A stretch of 64,000 nucleotides of DNA, taken from contig NZ_AYMJ01000016.1 in the NCBI RefSeq assembly GCF_000633255.1, positions 1 to 64,000 on the forward strand. The letters are read 5' to 3'. This document shows, piece by piece, positions 1 to 9,327 of the stretch. Every line of letters starts with the position of its first letter. Positions within the stretch are counted from its first letter, which is position 1. This DNA is from Pseudomonas sp. H1h. Its GTDB lineage: Bacteria; Pseudomonadota; Gammaproteobacteria; Pseudomonadales; Pseudomonadaceae. The translations under genes were made by a program, and so were the position numbers. The notes under the pieces are model-generated. The model did not search any database. It worked only from the letters and a program-made list of their open reading frames with translations, and was not told the origin of the DNA.

Positions 1-917
1 GACTGCTTGGCGGCTTTGATTACAGCGGCGGGTTCGGTCTTGGCGCGGGCGCGGTACTCGTCCCAGGTCCAGCCCGCCGGCAGGTAACCGTTGAGTGGGT
101 CGTGGGCGCTGGTCTGGTCGGTGACCATGTCCGGACGCACGCCGCGCTTGACCAGTTCCGGCAGAATTTCTGCGGCGTTACCCAGCAGCGCGATGGAGAT
201 CGCCTTGCCTTCTTGGGTGTATTTGGCGATGCGCGCCAGGGCGTCGTCGAGGTCTTTGGCCTGCTCGTCGACGTAGCGGCTTTTCAGGCGGAAATCGATG
301 CTCACCTGCTGGCATTCGATGTTCAGCGAGCAGGCACCGGCCAATGTTGCAGCCAGTGGCTGGGCGCCGCCCATGCCGCCGAGGCCGGCAGTCAGCACCC
401 ACTTGCCGGTGAGGTTGTCGTTGTAGTGCTGGCGACCGGCTTCGACGAAGGTTTCATAGGTGCCCTGGACGATGCCCTGGCTGCCGATGTAGATCCAGCT
501 GCCAGCGGTCATCTGGCCGTACATGGCCAGGCCTTTGGCGTCGAGTTCGTTGAAGTGTTCCCAACTCGCCCAGTGCGGCACCAGGTTGGAGTTGGCGATC
601 AGCACGCGTGGGGCGTTGGCGTGGGTCTTGAACACGCCGACCGGCTTGCCGGATTGCACCAGCAGGGTCTCGTCGTCGTTCAGATGGGTCAGGCTCTCGA
701 CGATCTTGTCGTAGCACTCCCAGTTACGTGCGGCGCGACCGATACCACCGTAAACCACCAGCTCTTTCGGGTTCTCGGCCACTTCTGGGTCGAGGTTGTT
801 CATCAGCATGCGCAGCGGCGCTTCGGTCAGCCAGCTCTTGGCGGTCAGCGTGTTGCCGCGCGATGCACGAATTTCGACGTCACGATACTTCGTAGGTTTC
901 TGGGTATTGTCAGTCAC
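1..917 (-). CDS. hutU: Urocanate hydratase (urocanase), N-terminal part, runs off the window
   Basis: Cytosolic NAD+-dependent enzyme of histidine degradation that turns urocanate into imidazolonepropionate. About 305 N-terminal residues of the roughly 560 usual for the family are present; the rest lies before base 1. The start is GTG at 917 (protein begins [18 protein letters not shown]) with the strong ribosome site AGGAG 8 bases upstream. Family blocks seen are [19 protein letters not shown] near the start, [12 protein letters not shown] (about residue 130) and the glycine-rich [18 protein letters not shown] (about residue 180), which help bind NAD. Transcription comes from the sigma54 promoter and HutC operator at 1049-1083, so it belongs to the hut regulon with hutD, hutC and hutF next door. 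The identification is secure. Confidence 0.97.
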   Translation of the reverse strand, partial: MTDNTQKPTKYRDVEIRASRGNTLTAKSWLTEAPLRMLMNNLDPEVAENPKELVVYGGIGRAARNWECYDKIVESLTHLNDDETLLVQSGKPVGVFKTHANAPRVLIANSNLVPHWASWEHFNELDAKGLAMYGQMTAGSWIYIGSQGIVQGTYETFVEAGRQHYNDNLTGKWVLTAGLGGMGGAQPLAATLAGACSLNIECQQVSIDFRLKSRYVDEQAKDLDDALARIAKYTQEGKAISIALLGNAAEILPELVKRGVRPDMVTDQTSAHDPLNGYLPAGWTWDEYRARAKTEPAAVIKAAKQ

Positions 918-1048
918 GAAAAAGACTCCTCAGCGATCAATTCAAACCAACCCTGGCGGTGGGCAAGCGGCTTGTGCACTTCAATGCGCGACAAGCGAAT
1001 CAGGGACGCTGCGGAGAACCTCTGACGACTCATACGCATACGTCTTTA

Positions 1049-1062
1049 CTTGTACATACAAG
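1049..1062. promoter_or_regulatory. HutC operator upstream of hutU
   Basis: Perfect inverted repeat CTTGTA-CA-TACAAG (6+2+6). HutC-family repressors of pseudomonads are known to bind TGTA-TACA type palindromes. It sits over the position expected for the hutU transcription start, so a bound repressor would block sigma54 polymerase directly. A related palindrome lies between hutC and hutF. Confidence 0.8.
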
Positions 1063-1065
1063 CAT

Positions 1066-1083
1066 ATGCAATCGCGCGGCCAA
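1066..1083 (-). promoter_or_regulatory. Sigma54 promoter of hutU
   Basis: On the minus strand the sequence TTGGCCGCGCGATTGCATA has GG and GC exactly ten bases apart with TTGC at -12, the invariant layout of a sigma54 promoter. In P. fluorescens hutU transcription is known to depend on sigma54 with the activators CbrB and NtrC; the activator sites themselves I could not place with confidence. Confidence 0.75.
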
Positions 1084-1280
1084 CTTGTTGAAGAGCGCCC
1101 CGGGATAAATTGCGGGCAGGGCTGAAGACCGCCTGACACAAGGGTTGTGGCGCTGATGAAAATTTTTGCGGGGGTGCATGAAGGATGTGAACAGCGGCTA
1201 CGAAAGCGTGGTTTTGCGCCACGCTGGGGCGTTCGGTAACAAGTTGGTGCGAGAAGGGAAACAGTCAGTGTGAATGCCAT

Positions 1281-1310
1281 TGTGGCGAGGGCGCTTGCTC
1301 CCTCGCCACA
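1281..1310. repeat. Solitary REP palindrome
   Basis: TGTGGCGAGGG and CCCTCGCCACA form perfect 11-base arms around an 8-base loop, just after the end of hutD. It is a different REP class from the seven paired elements elsewhere in the window. Confidence 0.8.
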
Positions 1311-1328
1311 GGGTTTTGCGCATAAAAA

Positions 1329-1898
1329 TCAGCGTGCAGTCAACTCGATCACGCAGCATGCGGCATTGGTGGAGACTTCAACCAATCCGGCATTACCGTC
1401 CAGTTGCACACAATCATGCCGACCGAGCTGTGCAGTGCTGTCGTCGACCTGCACATGCAGCAGCTCACCGACACTGAACACCAGCAGCGTCCCCGCCGAG
1501 CTGAAAAACCGTTGCTCACCCTCCAGCCACTGCAACCGTGCGCTGTAACGCTGCGGCGCATAGATCAGGTTGAAATCGCGGATCGCCCCGCCGAGCAAGG
1601 TGCAGGACACCTGGCTCTCGCCGCTGAACGCAAACGGGTCCAGAGGTAACAGCGGGCGCGTGTCATCACCGTCGACGCACAGGGTCATGCCATCGCCCTG
1701 CAACACGGTGATCACTCGCTGATACCCGGCAAAAGTCGAAAAGCCGCCGGACTCGGCGATGTCGGCAATCGACAGGCGCCAACCGAAACCATCAAGGCCG
1801 GCGCCCGCGTCACGGGTGATTTCTTCGGTGCTGCCGCCGCCGTTTTTCCACGGCATGCGTGGGTAGCCTTCGGCGCGTAAAACCTTCAACTCTTTCAT
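1329..1898 (-). CDS. hutD: HutD family cupin-like protein
   Basis: Small (189 residues) cupin-fold protein encoded in the hut locus; in P. fluorescens HutD is thought to tune hut expression, possibly by binding a pathway intermediate, and its biochemical role is not settled. The protein starts MKELKVLRAEGYPRMPWKNGGGSTEEITRD, a HutD signature; the frame is open further upstream, but the ATG at 1898 overlaps the hutC stop (ATGA) and gives the family's usual N-terminus. Blocks FGWRLSIADIAESGGFSTFAGYQR and CTLLGGAIRDFNLIY are also typical. It is translationally coupled to hutC, and is followed by a REP palindrome before hutU. Confidence 0.93.
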   Translation of the reverse strand: MKELKVLRAEGYPRMPWKNGGGSTEEITRDAGAGLDGFGWRLSIADIAESGGFSTFAGYQRVITVLQGDGMTLCVDGDDTRPLLPLDPFAFSGESQVSCTLLGGAIRDFNLIYAPQRYSARLQWLEGEQRFFSSAGTLLVFSVGELLHVQVDDSTAQLGRHDCVQLDGNAGLVEVSTNAACCVIELTAR

Positions 1899-2644
1899 TT
1901 GTGGAACCGACCTTCCAGACGATGACGGGAACCGGGATGGATCAGACGCGCAGCGGTCACCGGCTGACGCCCCGACCAGGTACGACGGCGGATCAACAGG
2001 CACGGCTCGCCTTTTTCAATCTGCAGCAACTTGCACTCGGACGGCTCGGCGAGGATCGCTTCGACCACATGCTCGCCTTCGGTCAGCGGCGCCACCTGGT
2101 TCAGATAGGCGTATGGAGTCTGCAGGGTGAAGTCCTGCTTGAGGTATTCCGGGGCGACCAGCGCGTTGACGAAACGGTCTTCGATTTGCACCGGAATGTC
2201 GTTCTCGTAATGCACGATCAGCGAGTGGAACACCTTCTGCCCTTCGCGCATGTCCAGCGCCAGTGCGCGCTCGGAACCGGCAGCCTCTTCTTCGAGGGTG
2301 ATCACCTGACAGGTGTGGCGATGACCACGGGAGGCGATTTCGTCGGCGATGTTGTGCACCTCGAACAGCGCAGACTGGCTTTTTGGTTCGGCGACGAACG
2401 TACCGACGCCCTGCATGCGCACCAGCAGGCCGTCGGCGGTCATCTCGCGCAAGGCCCGGTTGATGGTCATGCGACTGAAACCGAGTTGATTGACCAGCTC
2501 GCTTTCCGACGGCACGCGATAGTGCGGCGGCCAGTTACCACTGTCGATCTGCTGGGTGATCATCTGCTTGACGCGAGCGTACAAGGGCGCCGGACTGTCG
2601 CCCATGTTCGCGGCCAACGGGGAGACTGGAGGCGGAGTCGGCAC
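1895..2644 (-). CDS. hutC: Histidine utilisation repressor, GntR/HutC family
   Basis: Transcriptional repressor of the hut genes that releases DNA when urocanate binds. It has 249 residues: an N-terminal winged helix of GntR type (about residues 18-85, including RVPSESELVNQLGFSRMTIN and the wing MQGVGTFVA), then a UTRA ligand-binding domain (about 105-240, with RALALDMREGQKVFHSLIVH, IEDRFVNALVAPEYL and LLIRRRTWS). It is divergent from hutF, and the palindrome at 2716-2725 in the shared spacer would let it control both itself and hutF. Its stop codon overlaps the start of hutD. The identification is secure from domains and context. Confidence 0.95.
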   Translation of the reverse strand: MPTPPPVSPLAANMGDSPAPLYARVKQMITQQIDSGNWPPHYRVPSESELVNQLGFSRMTINRALREMTADGLLVRMQGVGTFVAEPKSQSALFEVHNIADEIASRGHRHTCQVITLEEEAAGSERALALDMREGQKVFHSLIVHYENDIPVQIEDRFVNALVAPEYLKQDFTLQTPYAYLNQVAPLTEGEHVVEAILAEPSECKLLQIEKGEPCLLIRRRTWSGRQPVTAARLIHPGSRHRLEGRFHK

Positions 2645-2715
2645 GGTTGATCCCTGTTTTCTGGATGAAGGTTGCTAGCTTGCCGGAGTTTACCGGGCAG
2701 GCAAACGTCTGTATA

Positions 2716-2725
2716 TGTATATACA
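2716..2725. promoter_or_regulatory. HutC operator in the hutC-hutF spacer
   Basis: Perfect 10-base palindrome TGTATATACA inside the wider A/T-rich string CTGTATATGTATATACAAA, 27 bases before the hutF start and about 70 bases before hutC. It shares the TGTA/TACA halves with the hutU operator at 1049-1062. It probably serves both divergent genes. Confidence 0.75.
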
Positions 2726-2751
2726 AATAACACACGATGGGGTGCTGAACC

Positions 2752-4116
2752 ATGTCCGCCTTCTTTGCCGAACGCGCGCTGCTGCCTAACGGATGGGCCA
2801 ACAATGTACGTCTTGAGGTCAGCGCCGATGGCGTGTTGACCCACATCCAGGCCGATTCCACCGCAGACGGCGCCGAACGGCTGAGCGGTCCGCTGCTGCC
2901 GGGCATGCCCAATCTGCACTCTCACGCCTTCCAGCGTGCGATGGCGGGCCTGGCGGAAGTGGCCGGCAACCCCAATGACAGTTTCTGGACCTGGCGTGAC
3001 CTGATGTATCGGCTCGTCGGAAAAATCAGCCCGGAGCAGCTCGGCGTGATCGCCCGTCAGCTGTACATCGAGATGCTCAAGGCTGGATACACCTCGGTTG
3101 CCGAATTCCATTACGTGCATCACGACCACAACGGCCAGCCCTACGCTGACCCGGCTGAACTGGCGCTGCGCATCAGCCAGGCCGCGAGTGACAGCGGCAT
3201 CGGTCTGACCCTGCTGCCGGTGCTCTACAGCCACTCGGGTTTTGGCGGCCAGACGCCGAATGAAGGACAGCGCCGCTTCATCAACAGCACCGAAAACTAC
3301 CTGAAGCTGCAATCGCGCCTGCAACCTTTGCTGGCGCAGCAAAAGGCGCAATCGCTGGGACTGTGCTTCCACTCGTTGCGCGCGGTCACCCCGCAGCAGA
3401 TCAGCGAAGTGCTCGCGGCCAGCGACAAACAGTGCCCGGTGCACATTCACATCGCCGAACAGCAGAAGGAAGTCGATGACTGCCTGAGCTGGAGCGGTCG
3501 CCGTCCGTTGCAATGGCTCTACGAAAACACCGAGGTCGATCAGCGCTGGTGCCTGGTTCACGCCACGCACGCCAACCCGGAAGAAGTCACGCTGATGGCC
3601 AGGAGTCGCGCCATCGCCGGCCTGTGCCTGACCACCGAAGCCAACCTTGGCGACGGGATTTTCCCGGCGGTGGATTTCCTCGCGCAGGGCGGGCGCATGG
3701 GTATCGGTTCCGACAGTCATGTGTCGCTCAGCGTGGTCGAGGAATTGCGCTGGCTGGAATACGGTCAGCGTCTGCGTGATCAGCGGCGCAATCGCTTGTA
3801 TGGCGCGGATCAGCCGATGGTCGGGCGCACGCTGTATGACGCGGCGCTGGAGGGCGGCGCCCAGGCACTGGGGCAGCCGATTGGCGCGCTGGAAGTAGGC
3901 AAGCGCGCGGACTGGATCGTGCTCGATGGCAATGATCCGTATCTGGCGACAGCCAATGGTGACGGGATTTTGAATCGCTGGTTGTTTGCCGGTGGTGATC
4001 GCCAGGTGCGCGATGTGCTGGTCAACGGCCAGTGGGTGGTGCGCGATGGCCGGCATGCTGGCGAAGAGGACAGCGCCCGCGCCTTCACCCAGGTTCTGCG
4101 CGAACTTCTGGGCTGA
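2752..4116 (+). CDS. hutF: Formimidoylglutamate deiminase
   Basis: Zinc amidohydrolase that deaminates N-formimino-L-glutamate to N-formyl-L-glutamate in the five-step histidine pathway of pseudomonads. The length, 454 residues, is normal. Amidohydrolase metal-site motifs are visible: PNLHSHAFQRAM (about residue 55), VHIHIAEQ (about 235), VHATHANPEE (about 270) and GSDSHVSLSVVEELRWLEYG (about 320). The first of these carries the HxH pair and the last the conserved aspartate. It is divergent from hutC and the operator at 2716 sits upstream. The gene ends just before a REPIN that separates it from the convergent blc gene. Confidence 0.96.
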   Translation: MSAFFAERALLPNGWANNVRLEVSADGVLTHIQADSTADGAERLSGPLLPGMPNLHSHAFQRAMAGLAEVAGNPNDSFWTWRDLMYRLVGKISPEQLGVIARQLYIEMLKAGYTSVAEFHYVHHDHNGQPYADPAELALRISQAASDSGIGLTLLPVLYSHSGFGGQTPNEGQRRFINSTENYLKLQSRLQPLLAQQKAQSLGLCFHSLRAVTPQQISEVLAASDKQCPVHIHIAEQQKEVDDCLSWSGRRPLQWLYENTEVDQRWCLVHATHANPEEVTLMARSRAIAGLCLTTEANLGDGIFPAVDFLAQGGRMGIGSDSHVSLSVVEELRWLEYGQRLRDQRRNRLYGADQPMVGRTLYDAALEGGAQALGQPIGALEVGKRADWIVLDGNDPYLATANGDGILNRWLFAGGDRQVRDVLVNGQWVVRDGRHAGEEDSARAFTQVLRELLG

Positions 4117-4127
4117 CCCAAAACAAA

Positions 4128-4220
4128 ATGTGGGAGCGGGCTTGCTCGCGAAAGCGGTGTATCAGTCAACATTTTCGTTAACTGAAACACCCTTCGCGAG
4201 CAAACCTGCTCCCACATTTT
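4128..4220. repeat. REPIN (paired REP palindromes)
   Basis: Two inverted copies of 'tgtgggagcgggcttgctcgcga', here partly diverged (second arm has 'aaacctgctccc'), separated by about 45 bases, lying between convergent hutF and blc. Elements like this are mobilised by RAYT transposases; no RAYT gene is present in the window. Confidence 0.9.
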
Positions 4221-4236
4221 TGATTTGTGGCGATGC

Positions 4237-4806
4237 TTAGTTCGAGGTCTTGGCCATCTGCCGATCCGACGCCCGCCAGATCAGTCGCGTGGTGTCGTAA
4301 CCTTGCTGCCGGGCCTTGCTCAGCAGCTCTTCACGCACCACACCGTTGACGGTCGGCGTGCGCGACAGCAGCCACATGTACTTGCGGCTCGGGTCGCCGA
4401 CGATGGCGGTCTTGTAGTCATCGCTGACGTACAACACCCAGTATTCGCCTTTCGCCACACCCGGAATCAGCCGCGAGAACCAGGTATCGAACTCGACCCA
4501 CAACTTGTCGGTCTTGCCCGGCACTTGTGGATAAGCCGTGCCCTTGACCTCTTCCCATTGCCAGTCCGCAGTCAGGCAGCGATTGAGCACATCGACGTTG
4601 CCATCCGGCTTGAGCGAGTAATGCGCTTCGGATTGCGCGCAATCGCGCTGGAAGTACATCGGCAGGCGCGCCAGTTCGTACCAGGTGCCCTGGTAACGCT
4701 TGAGGTTGACGCTGTGAGCTGTCTTGGGCGCCAGCGGATCTTCACCGTGTGTGGCGCAGCCGGCCAGTACCAGGCCGGCAAAAAAGACAAACAATAACCG
4801 CTTCAT
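4237..4806 (-). CDS. blc: Outer-membrane lipocalin lipoprotein (Blc type)
   Basis: Bacterial lipocalin anchored by lipid in the outer membrane, thought to bind fatty acids or lysophospholipids under envelope stress. It has 189 residues with a signal peptide and lipobox LVLAGC (Cys about 16). The lipocalin motif is YQGTWYELARLPMYFQRDC (about residues 38-56), where GTW is the structurally conserved part. Later strands include KGTAYPQVPGKTDKLWVEFD and GEYWVLYVSDDYKTAIVGDPSRKYMWLLSRTP, both family signatures. It is followed 30 bases downstream of its own start by another small lipoprotein gene on the same strand, which may be cotranscribed. Assignment is firm; the ligand is unknown. Confidence 0.93.
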   Translation of the reverse strand: MKRLLFVFFAGLVLAGCATHGEDPLAPKTAHSVNLKRYQGTWYELARLPMYFQRDCAQSEAHYSLKPDGNVDVLNRCLTADWQWEEVKGTAYPQVPGKTDKLWVEFDTWFSRLIPGVAKGEYWVLYVSDDYKTAIVGDPSRKYMWLLSRTPTVNGVVREELLSKARQQGYDTTRLIWRASDRQMAKTSN

Positions 4807-4837
4807 TATTTTTCTCCCGTGGGCGCGTAGCCCCGGT

Positions 4838-5092
4838 TTACTTCAGGCCTTGGCCGGAAAACATCAACACTTTGTCACCGGCGTACTGCACGCTGATAAA
4901 GCTTTTCTGGTCGCCCCAGGTACAACTGGACATGCCGAGCGCACCCGAACAGTCGGTGGGTTTGCCGAGCAGCGTCTCAACTTCGGCCTTGGCCATGCCG
5001 GCCGAAAGCCTGGAATAGTTTTCCTGGTTGACCTTGCTGCACGCGGCCAACAGCACGCAAAAGGTCAGAAGGGCGATAGATCGCAGCGACAT
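4838..5092 (-). CDS. Small lipoprotein with BamE/SmpA-like fold
   Basis: An 84-residue predicted lipoprotein. An upstream frame extension exists, but ATG 5092 gives MSLRSIALLTFCVLLAACSK, a clean signal peptide and lipobox LLAAC (Cys about 19), so I use that start. The rest, YSRLSAGMAKAEVETLLGKPTDCSGALGMSSCTWGD, resembles the short alpha-alpha-beta-beta module of BamE/OmlA and DUF3862-type lipoproteins ('GM...EVE.LLGKP'). It is too short and too diverged to be called BamE itself, and its function is unknown. It lies directly upstream of blc on the same strand. Confidence 0.75.
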   Translation of the reverse strand: MSLRSIALLTFCVLLAACSKVNQENYSRLSAGMAKAEVETLLGKPTDCSGALGMSSCTWGDQKSFISVQYAGDKVLMFSGQGLK

Positions 5093-5374
5093 GAAGTAAC
5101 TCCTGGAGCGGAAGGGGGATGGCATGGCGCCAACCAGAAGCTTAGAAGAGAAAACCCTTGTCTGGTTCCCCACGCGGGTGGCTATTTATTGCTCCGCTCG
5201 TCTGGCATTTACCGGCAAATCAGCGACTTTTTGCCGCTATTGAGCATTTCGTCGCATTTCACAAAAACCGCCTAATCTTTGGCGCGCCGCGGTCGAAATA
5301 AGAGCAGCGCAAAGCCCCCGAGTGTGGCAAATTGCCGCCCTTTCTCGACCAGCCCCTTCGCGGTAGTTCATTCG

Positions 5375-7267
5375 ATGACCAGAAACATGAAATTCAGCCA
5401 CAAGATCTTGTTGGCTGCCGCCCTCGTGGTGGCCGTTGCGTTCGCCTGTTTCATTTTCTTCAACGACTATCGACAACGCGAAGCCCTGAGCAGCAGCACT
5501 GAAGCTTCGATGCAGGAACTGGGCAGCCTGACCACCAGCAACATCCAGACCTGGCTGGAGAGCCGCATCCAGTTGCTGCAGTCGCTGTCACAGCAAGTCG
5601 CCGCCGACGGCAGCGCACCCGCCAGCCTGAAACGCATCATCGACCTGCCCGCCTACACCGGCAATTTCCAGCTCAGCTACTTCGGTGGAGCCGACGGCGT
5701 GATGTTCTCGGTGCCTGCCGGCAACCGCGCGCCGGACTATGACCCGCGTGCGCGCGGCTGGTACAAGGCGGCCAACAGCGCCCAGCAGACCATCGTCACC
5801 GAACCCTACATCGCCGCCTCGTCGGGCAAACTGGTGATCACCGTCGCCACCCCGGTACAGCGCCAGGGCCAGATGATTGGTGTGGCCGGTGCGGACATCG
5901 ACCTGACCAGTGTCAGCGCGATTATCAACTCGCTGAACTTCGGCGGCCACGGCCACGCGTTCATTGTCAGCAGCGAGGGCAAGATCCTGATCCACCCGGA
6001 CAGCAAACTGGTGCTCAAGACCCTCGCCGAGGCCTACCCGAACGGCGCGCCGAAAGTCAGCCCCGGTTTGAAAGAAGTCGAGTTCGACGGCAAGACCCAA
6101 CTGGTCTCGTTCACCCGCGTCAACGGCGTGCCATCGGCTGACTGGTATGTGGCGCTGGTGCTGGATAAAGACACCGCATTCTCGATGCTCAGCGAATTCC
6201 GCACCTCGGCGCTGATCGCCATGGTGATTGCCGTAGTGATCATCATCGCCCTGCTCGGCATGCTGATCCGCGTGCTGATGCAACCGCTGCTCACCATGGG
6301 TCGCGCCATGCACGACATCGCTGAAGGTGAAGGCGATCTGACCAAACGTCTGGTGATTCACGGCCACGACGAGTTCGGCGCGCTGGGCCTGTCGTTCAAC
6401 CGCTTCGTCGAGCGCATTCACACCTCGATCCGCGAGGTGTCCTCGGCCACCGGCCAGGTCAACGAAGTGGCCCTGCGCGTGGTCGCGGCCTCGAACTCGT
6501 CGATGTACAACTCCGACCAGCAGGCCAGCCGCACCAATAGCGTGGCCGCGGCGATCAACCAGCTCGGCGCCGCCGCCCAGGAAATCGCCCAGAACGCCGC
6601 CCTTGCCTCGCAACACTCAAGCGATGCGCGCAGCCTGGCAGTCGACGGTCAGCAGGTTGTGGATAAAACCATCCACGCCATGCAGCAGTTGTCGGCAAAA
6701 ATCAGCGACTCCTGCGGCAACATCGAAACCCTCAACAGCAACACGGTGAACATCGGCCAGATTCTGGAAGTGATCACCAGCATCTCGCAACAGACCAACC
6801 TGCTGGCACTCAACGCCGCGATTGAAGCAGCACGTGCCGGTGAAGCCGGACGTGGTTTCGCCGTGGTCGCTGACGAAGTGCGCAACCTCGCACACCGTAC
6901 CCAGGACTCGGCCCAGCAAGTGCAGAAGATGATCGAAGAACTGCAGGTCGGCGCACGACAGGCGGTAAGCATCATGACCGAGAGCCAACGCGAGAGCGAA
7001 AGCAGCGTCGGCATCGCCAACCAGGCCGGCGAGCGCCTGGGCAGCGTGACCCAGCGCATTGGCGAGATCGACGGGATGAACCAGTCGGTGGCCACCGCAA
7101 CTGAAGAGCAGACTGCCGTGGTCGAGTCGATCAACGTCGATATCAACGAGATCAACACGCTGAATCAGGAAGGCGTGGAGAACCTGCAGGCGACCTTGCG
7201 CGCATGCTCGGATCTGGAGCAGCAGGCGGCGCGGTTGAAGCAGTTGGTGGGCAGTTTCAGGATTTAA
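5375..7267 (+). CDS. Methyl-accepting chemotaxis protein, Cache-type (PctA/CtaA-like)
   Basis: Membrane chemoreceptor of 630 residues signalling to the CheA/CheW array at the cell pole. Order: cytoplasmic tip and first membrane helix (about residues 8-27, [20 protein letters not shown]), periplasmic double Cache sensor (about 30-275, including [12 protein letters not shown] and TVATPVQ, the amino-acid ligand type), second membrane helix (about 279-299), HAMP, then the signalling domain with the hairpin tip [20 protein letters not shown] (about 468-487). The N-terminus [15 protein letters not shown] closely matches the PctA/PctB/PctC and CtaA/B/C receptors for L-amino acids, so amino acids are the likely attractants. 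The frame is open to 5279, but ATG 5375 or 5387 gives the family start; neither has a strong ribosome site. Confidence 0.92.
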   Translation: MTRNMKFSHKILLAAALVVAVAFACFIFFNDYRQREALSSSTEASMQELGSLTTSNIQTWLESRIQLLQSLSQQVAADGSAPASLKRIIDLPAYTGNFQLSYFGGADGVMFSVPAGNRAPDYDPRARGWYKAANSAQQTIVTEPYIAASSGKLVITVATPVQRQGQMIGVAGADIDLTSVSAIINSLNFGGHGHAFIVSSEGKILIHPDSKLVLKTLAEAYPNGAPKVSPGLKEVEFDGKTQLVSFTRVNGVPSADWYVALVLDKDTAFSMLSEFRTSALIAMVIAVVIIIALLGMLIRVLMQPLLTMGRAMHDIAEGEGDLTKRLVIHGHDEFGALGLSFNRFVERIHTSIREVSSATGQVNEVALRVVAASNSSMYNSDQQASRTNSVAAAINQLGAAAQEIAQNAALASQHSSDARSLAVDGQQVVDKTIHAMQQLSAKISDSCGNIETLNSNTVNIGQILEVITSISQQTNLLALNAAIEAARAGEAGRGFAVVADEVRNLAHRTQDSAQQVQKMIEELQVGARQAVSIMTESQRESESSVGIANQAGERLGSVTQRIGEIDGMNQSVATATEEQTAVVESINVDINEINTLNQEGVENLQATLRACSDLEQQAARLKQLVGSFRI

Positions 7268-7281
7268 GGCGCAGCCACTGA

Positions 7282-7352
7282 CCCCTTCGCGAGCAGGCTC
7301 GCTCCCACAAGTGAAATGCATTTCAAAGTGGGAGCGAGCCTGCTCGAAGAGG
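7282..7352. repeat. REPIN (paired REP palindromes)
   Basis: Inverted REP pair between the convergent chemoreceptor and DUF924 genes; shorter spacer than the other copies (about 20 bases), and the outer end of the second arm has lost the 'cgcga' tail (tgctcgaaga). Confidence 0.88.
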
Positions 7353-7369
7353 GATGCCGCAATGAAAAT

Positions 7370-7972
7370 TTAGAACCTGGAACCCGGTTCGGAAAGAAAC
7401 ACCAACTCCTCAGCCGTAGACTCCCGCCCCAACACCGCATTGCGATGCGGAAACCTGCCAAATCGCGCAATCACTCTCTGATGCCGCTCGGCATACTCCA
7501 GATTGTCGGCAAACACCGCCCTCTCCCCTTCCGGTTGTTCAGCCACCAGCTCGATATATCTGGACACCGCCTCGTTCTGCACCGCGAGGTTTTCGCAGTG
7601 TTCGAACACCAGATAAATGAATACGCGCTGGATCGGCTTCAATTGCCGGTCGAAGTCCGCCGCAATGCCTTGCGCGACGAGCTTCTGCGCGCGCAGATCA
7701 CCGGAAAACGCTTTGGGGGAGTCGCGAAAGATCATTCGCGGCAGTTGATCGAGCAGCAGCACCACGGCCAGCCAACCTTCGGGACGTTGCGTCCACTCGG
7801 TCAATTCGCCGGCCAGGGCCTGATCGACAAAGACCCCGAAACGCTCACGCGCTTCGAGGTCTTGGCTGTCTCGCTTACCGAACCACAACTTGCCCTTGTC
7901 AGCCGATATCTCGTCGGGTGATTCGGCGTGTCCGAACCACCAGTCGAGCAACGGCTGCCAGGGCGCGTTCAT
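7370..7972 (-). CDS. DUF924 family protein
   Basis: A 200-residue soluble protein of the DUF924 family, built of alpha-helices in a TPR-like arrangement; the function is unknown. Family blocks visible are LLDWWFG near the start, KLWFGKRDSQDLEARERFG (about residues 27-45), GWLAVVLLLDQLPRMIFRDSPKAFSGD (about 67-93, the best conserved part) and VFIYLVFEHCENL (about 117-129). It lies 3 bases downstream of fbp on the same strand and is probably cotranscribed with it. There is no signal peptide or membrane helix. Assignment to the family is firm. Confidence 0.9.
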   Translation of the reverse strand: MNAPWQPLLDWWFGHAESPDEISADKGKLWFGKRDSQDLEARERFGVFVDQALAGELTEWTQRPEGWLAVVLLLDQLPRMIFRDSPKAFSGDLRAQKLVAQGIAADFDRQLKPIQRVFIYLVFEHCENLAVQNEAVSRYIELVAEQPEGERAVFADNLEYAERHQRVIARFGRFPHRNAVLGRESTAEELVFLSEPGSRF

Positions 7973-7975
7973 GGT

Positions 7976-8986
7976 TTATTCCTTGTGGTAGGCCGTAGCG
8001 CGAGCGACTTCTTCTTTCGAACCAAGGAACACCGCTACGCGCTGGTGCAGGCCTTCAGGCTGAATGTCGAGGATGCGCTGGTGACCGTCGGTGGACGCGC
8101 CGCCCGCTTGTTCCACCAGGAACGACATCGGGTTGGCTTCGTACATCAGACGCAGTTTGCCCGGCTTGGAGGGCTCGCGGCTGTCACGTGGGTACATGAA
8201 CAGACCGCCACGGGTCAGGATGCGGTGCACGTCGGCCACCATCGCGGCAACCCAACGCATGTTGTAGTTCTTTTTCAGCGGACCCTCTTCGCCGGCCAGC
8301 AGTTCGCTGACGTAGCGTTGTACCGGGGCTTCCCAGTGGCGCTGGTTGGACATGTTGATCGCAAATTCCTGAGTCGATTCAGGAATGGTGATGTCTTCGT
8401 GGGTCAGGACGAAGCTGCCCATTTCGCGGTCCAGGGTGAAGCCTTTGACGCCGTCACCGAGGGTCAGCACCAGCATGGTCTGTGGGCCGTAGATCGCGTA
8501 ACCGGCAGCCACTTGCTGGGTGCCTGGCTGCAGGAAGGCTTTTTCGTTCAGCGGCTCGTTCTGGCTCAGGTATTCGTTCGGGCAACGCAGTACCGAGAAA
8601 ATGGTGCCGACCGGGGCGTTGATGTCGATGTTCGACGAGCCGTCCAGTGGGTCGAAAACCAGCAGGTACGCGCCTTTCGGGTATTTGCCCGGGATCTGGT
8701 AGGCATTGTCCATTTCTTCGGACGCCATGCCGGCCAGGTGACCGCCCCATTCGTTGGCTTCGAGCAGGATTTCGTTCGACAGGACGTCGAGCTTCTTCTG
8801 CACTTCGCCTTGGACGTTTTCAGTGCCCATGCTGCCCAGAACACCACCCAGGGCGCCTTTGGACACGGCGTGGCTGATCTCTTTGCAGGCACGCGCCACC
8901 ACTTCGATCAGGAAGCGCAGATCGGCAGGAGTGTTATTGCTGCGGGTCTGCTCAATCAAATAGCGACTCAGGGTAACGCGGGACAT
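7976..8986 (-). CDS. fbp: Fructose-1,6-bisphosphatase class 1
   Basis: Gluconeogenic enzyme that removes the 1-phosphate of fructose 1,6-bisphosphate. It has 336 residues, the usual length. The active-site signature [22 protein letters not shown] (about residues 110-131) holds the metal-binding Asp residues, and [19 protein letters not shown] (about 277-295) is the substrate-binding block. The N-terminus [15 protein letters not shown] is standard for pseudomonads, which lack phosphofructokinase, so this step is a main route to hexose phosphates. Probably cotranscribed with the DUF924 gene 3 bases downstream. Confidence 0.97.
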   Translation of the reverse strand: MSRVTLSRYLIEQTRSNNTPADLRFLIEVVARACKEISHAVSKGALGGVLGSMGTENVQGEVQKKLDVLSNEILLEANEWGGHLAGMASEEMDNAYQIPGKYPKGAYLLVFDPLDGSSNIDINAPVGTIFSVLRCPNEYLSQNEPLNEKAFLQPGTQQVAAGYAIYGPQTMLVLTLGDGVKGFTLDREMGSFVLTHEDITIPESTQEFAINMSNQRHWEAPVQRYVSELLAGEEGPLKKNYNMRWVAAMVADVHRILTRGGLFMYPRDSREPSKPGKLRLMYEANPMSFLVEQAGGASTDGHQRILDIQPEGLHQRVAVFLGSKEEVARATAYHKE

Positions 8987-9327
8987 GGACGGCTCCGGTG
9001 GAATGGGGGGCTAAAAACCCGCGCAGTTTACAGGGAGTCTGAAAACGTAGCGAGCGATGACGCCCGGTAACGTGCATTGGGGCGCAATTGCTTCTATCAG
9101 ACGTGATCAGGCCTGGAGAGTTCAGGCACCGGATTCAGCGTAGTTCGAATCGGGACGGGTGGTGCATGGCGCACTGCGTCCGGTCAGAAATTTTGTTGCC
9201 TGACCGGACACCTTCGCGAGCAAGCCCGCTCCCACAGGGGATCTCGATTGAACACAAACCTTATGCCCACTGAAGATCTCCTGTGGGAGCGGGCTTGCTC
9301 GCGAATGGCGCGCAGCGCCAGCCATTC
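8987..9327. other. Intergenic region upstream of fbp, with a REPIN
   Basis: A 341-base gap. The fbp-proximal half (8987 to about 9200) should carry the fbp promoter, which I cannot place precisely; the rest is the REPIN listed separately. No credible gene or RNA seen. Confidence 0.6.
9211..9305. repeat. REPIN (paired REP palindromes)
   Basis: Inverted pair ccttcgcgagcaagcccgct.../...gggagcgggcttgctcgcga around a spacer of about 45 bases, between the fbp promoter region and the 3' end of the DUF3999 gene. Both arms are near-perfect. Confidence 0.92.

Larger units (their letters stand above)
918..1328. other. Intergenic control region between hutU and hutD
   Basis: A 411-base gap holding the hutU leader (918 to about 1056), the HutC operator, the sigma54 promoter (both listed separately) and, nearer hutD, a solitary REP palindrome. 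I see no credible coding frame: the ORFs crossing it lack ribosome sites and are compositional shadows. The long untranslated leader of about 140 bases before hutU is worth noting. Confidence 0.7.
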
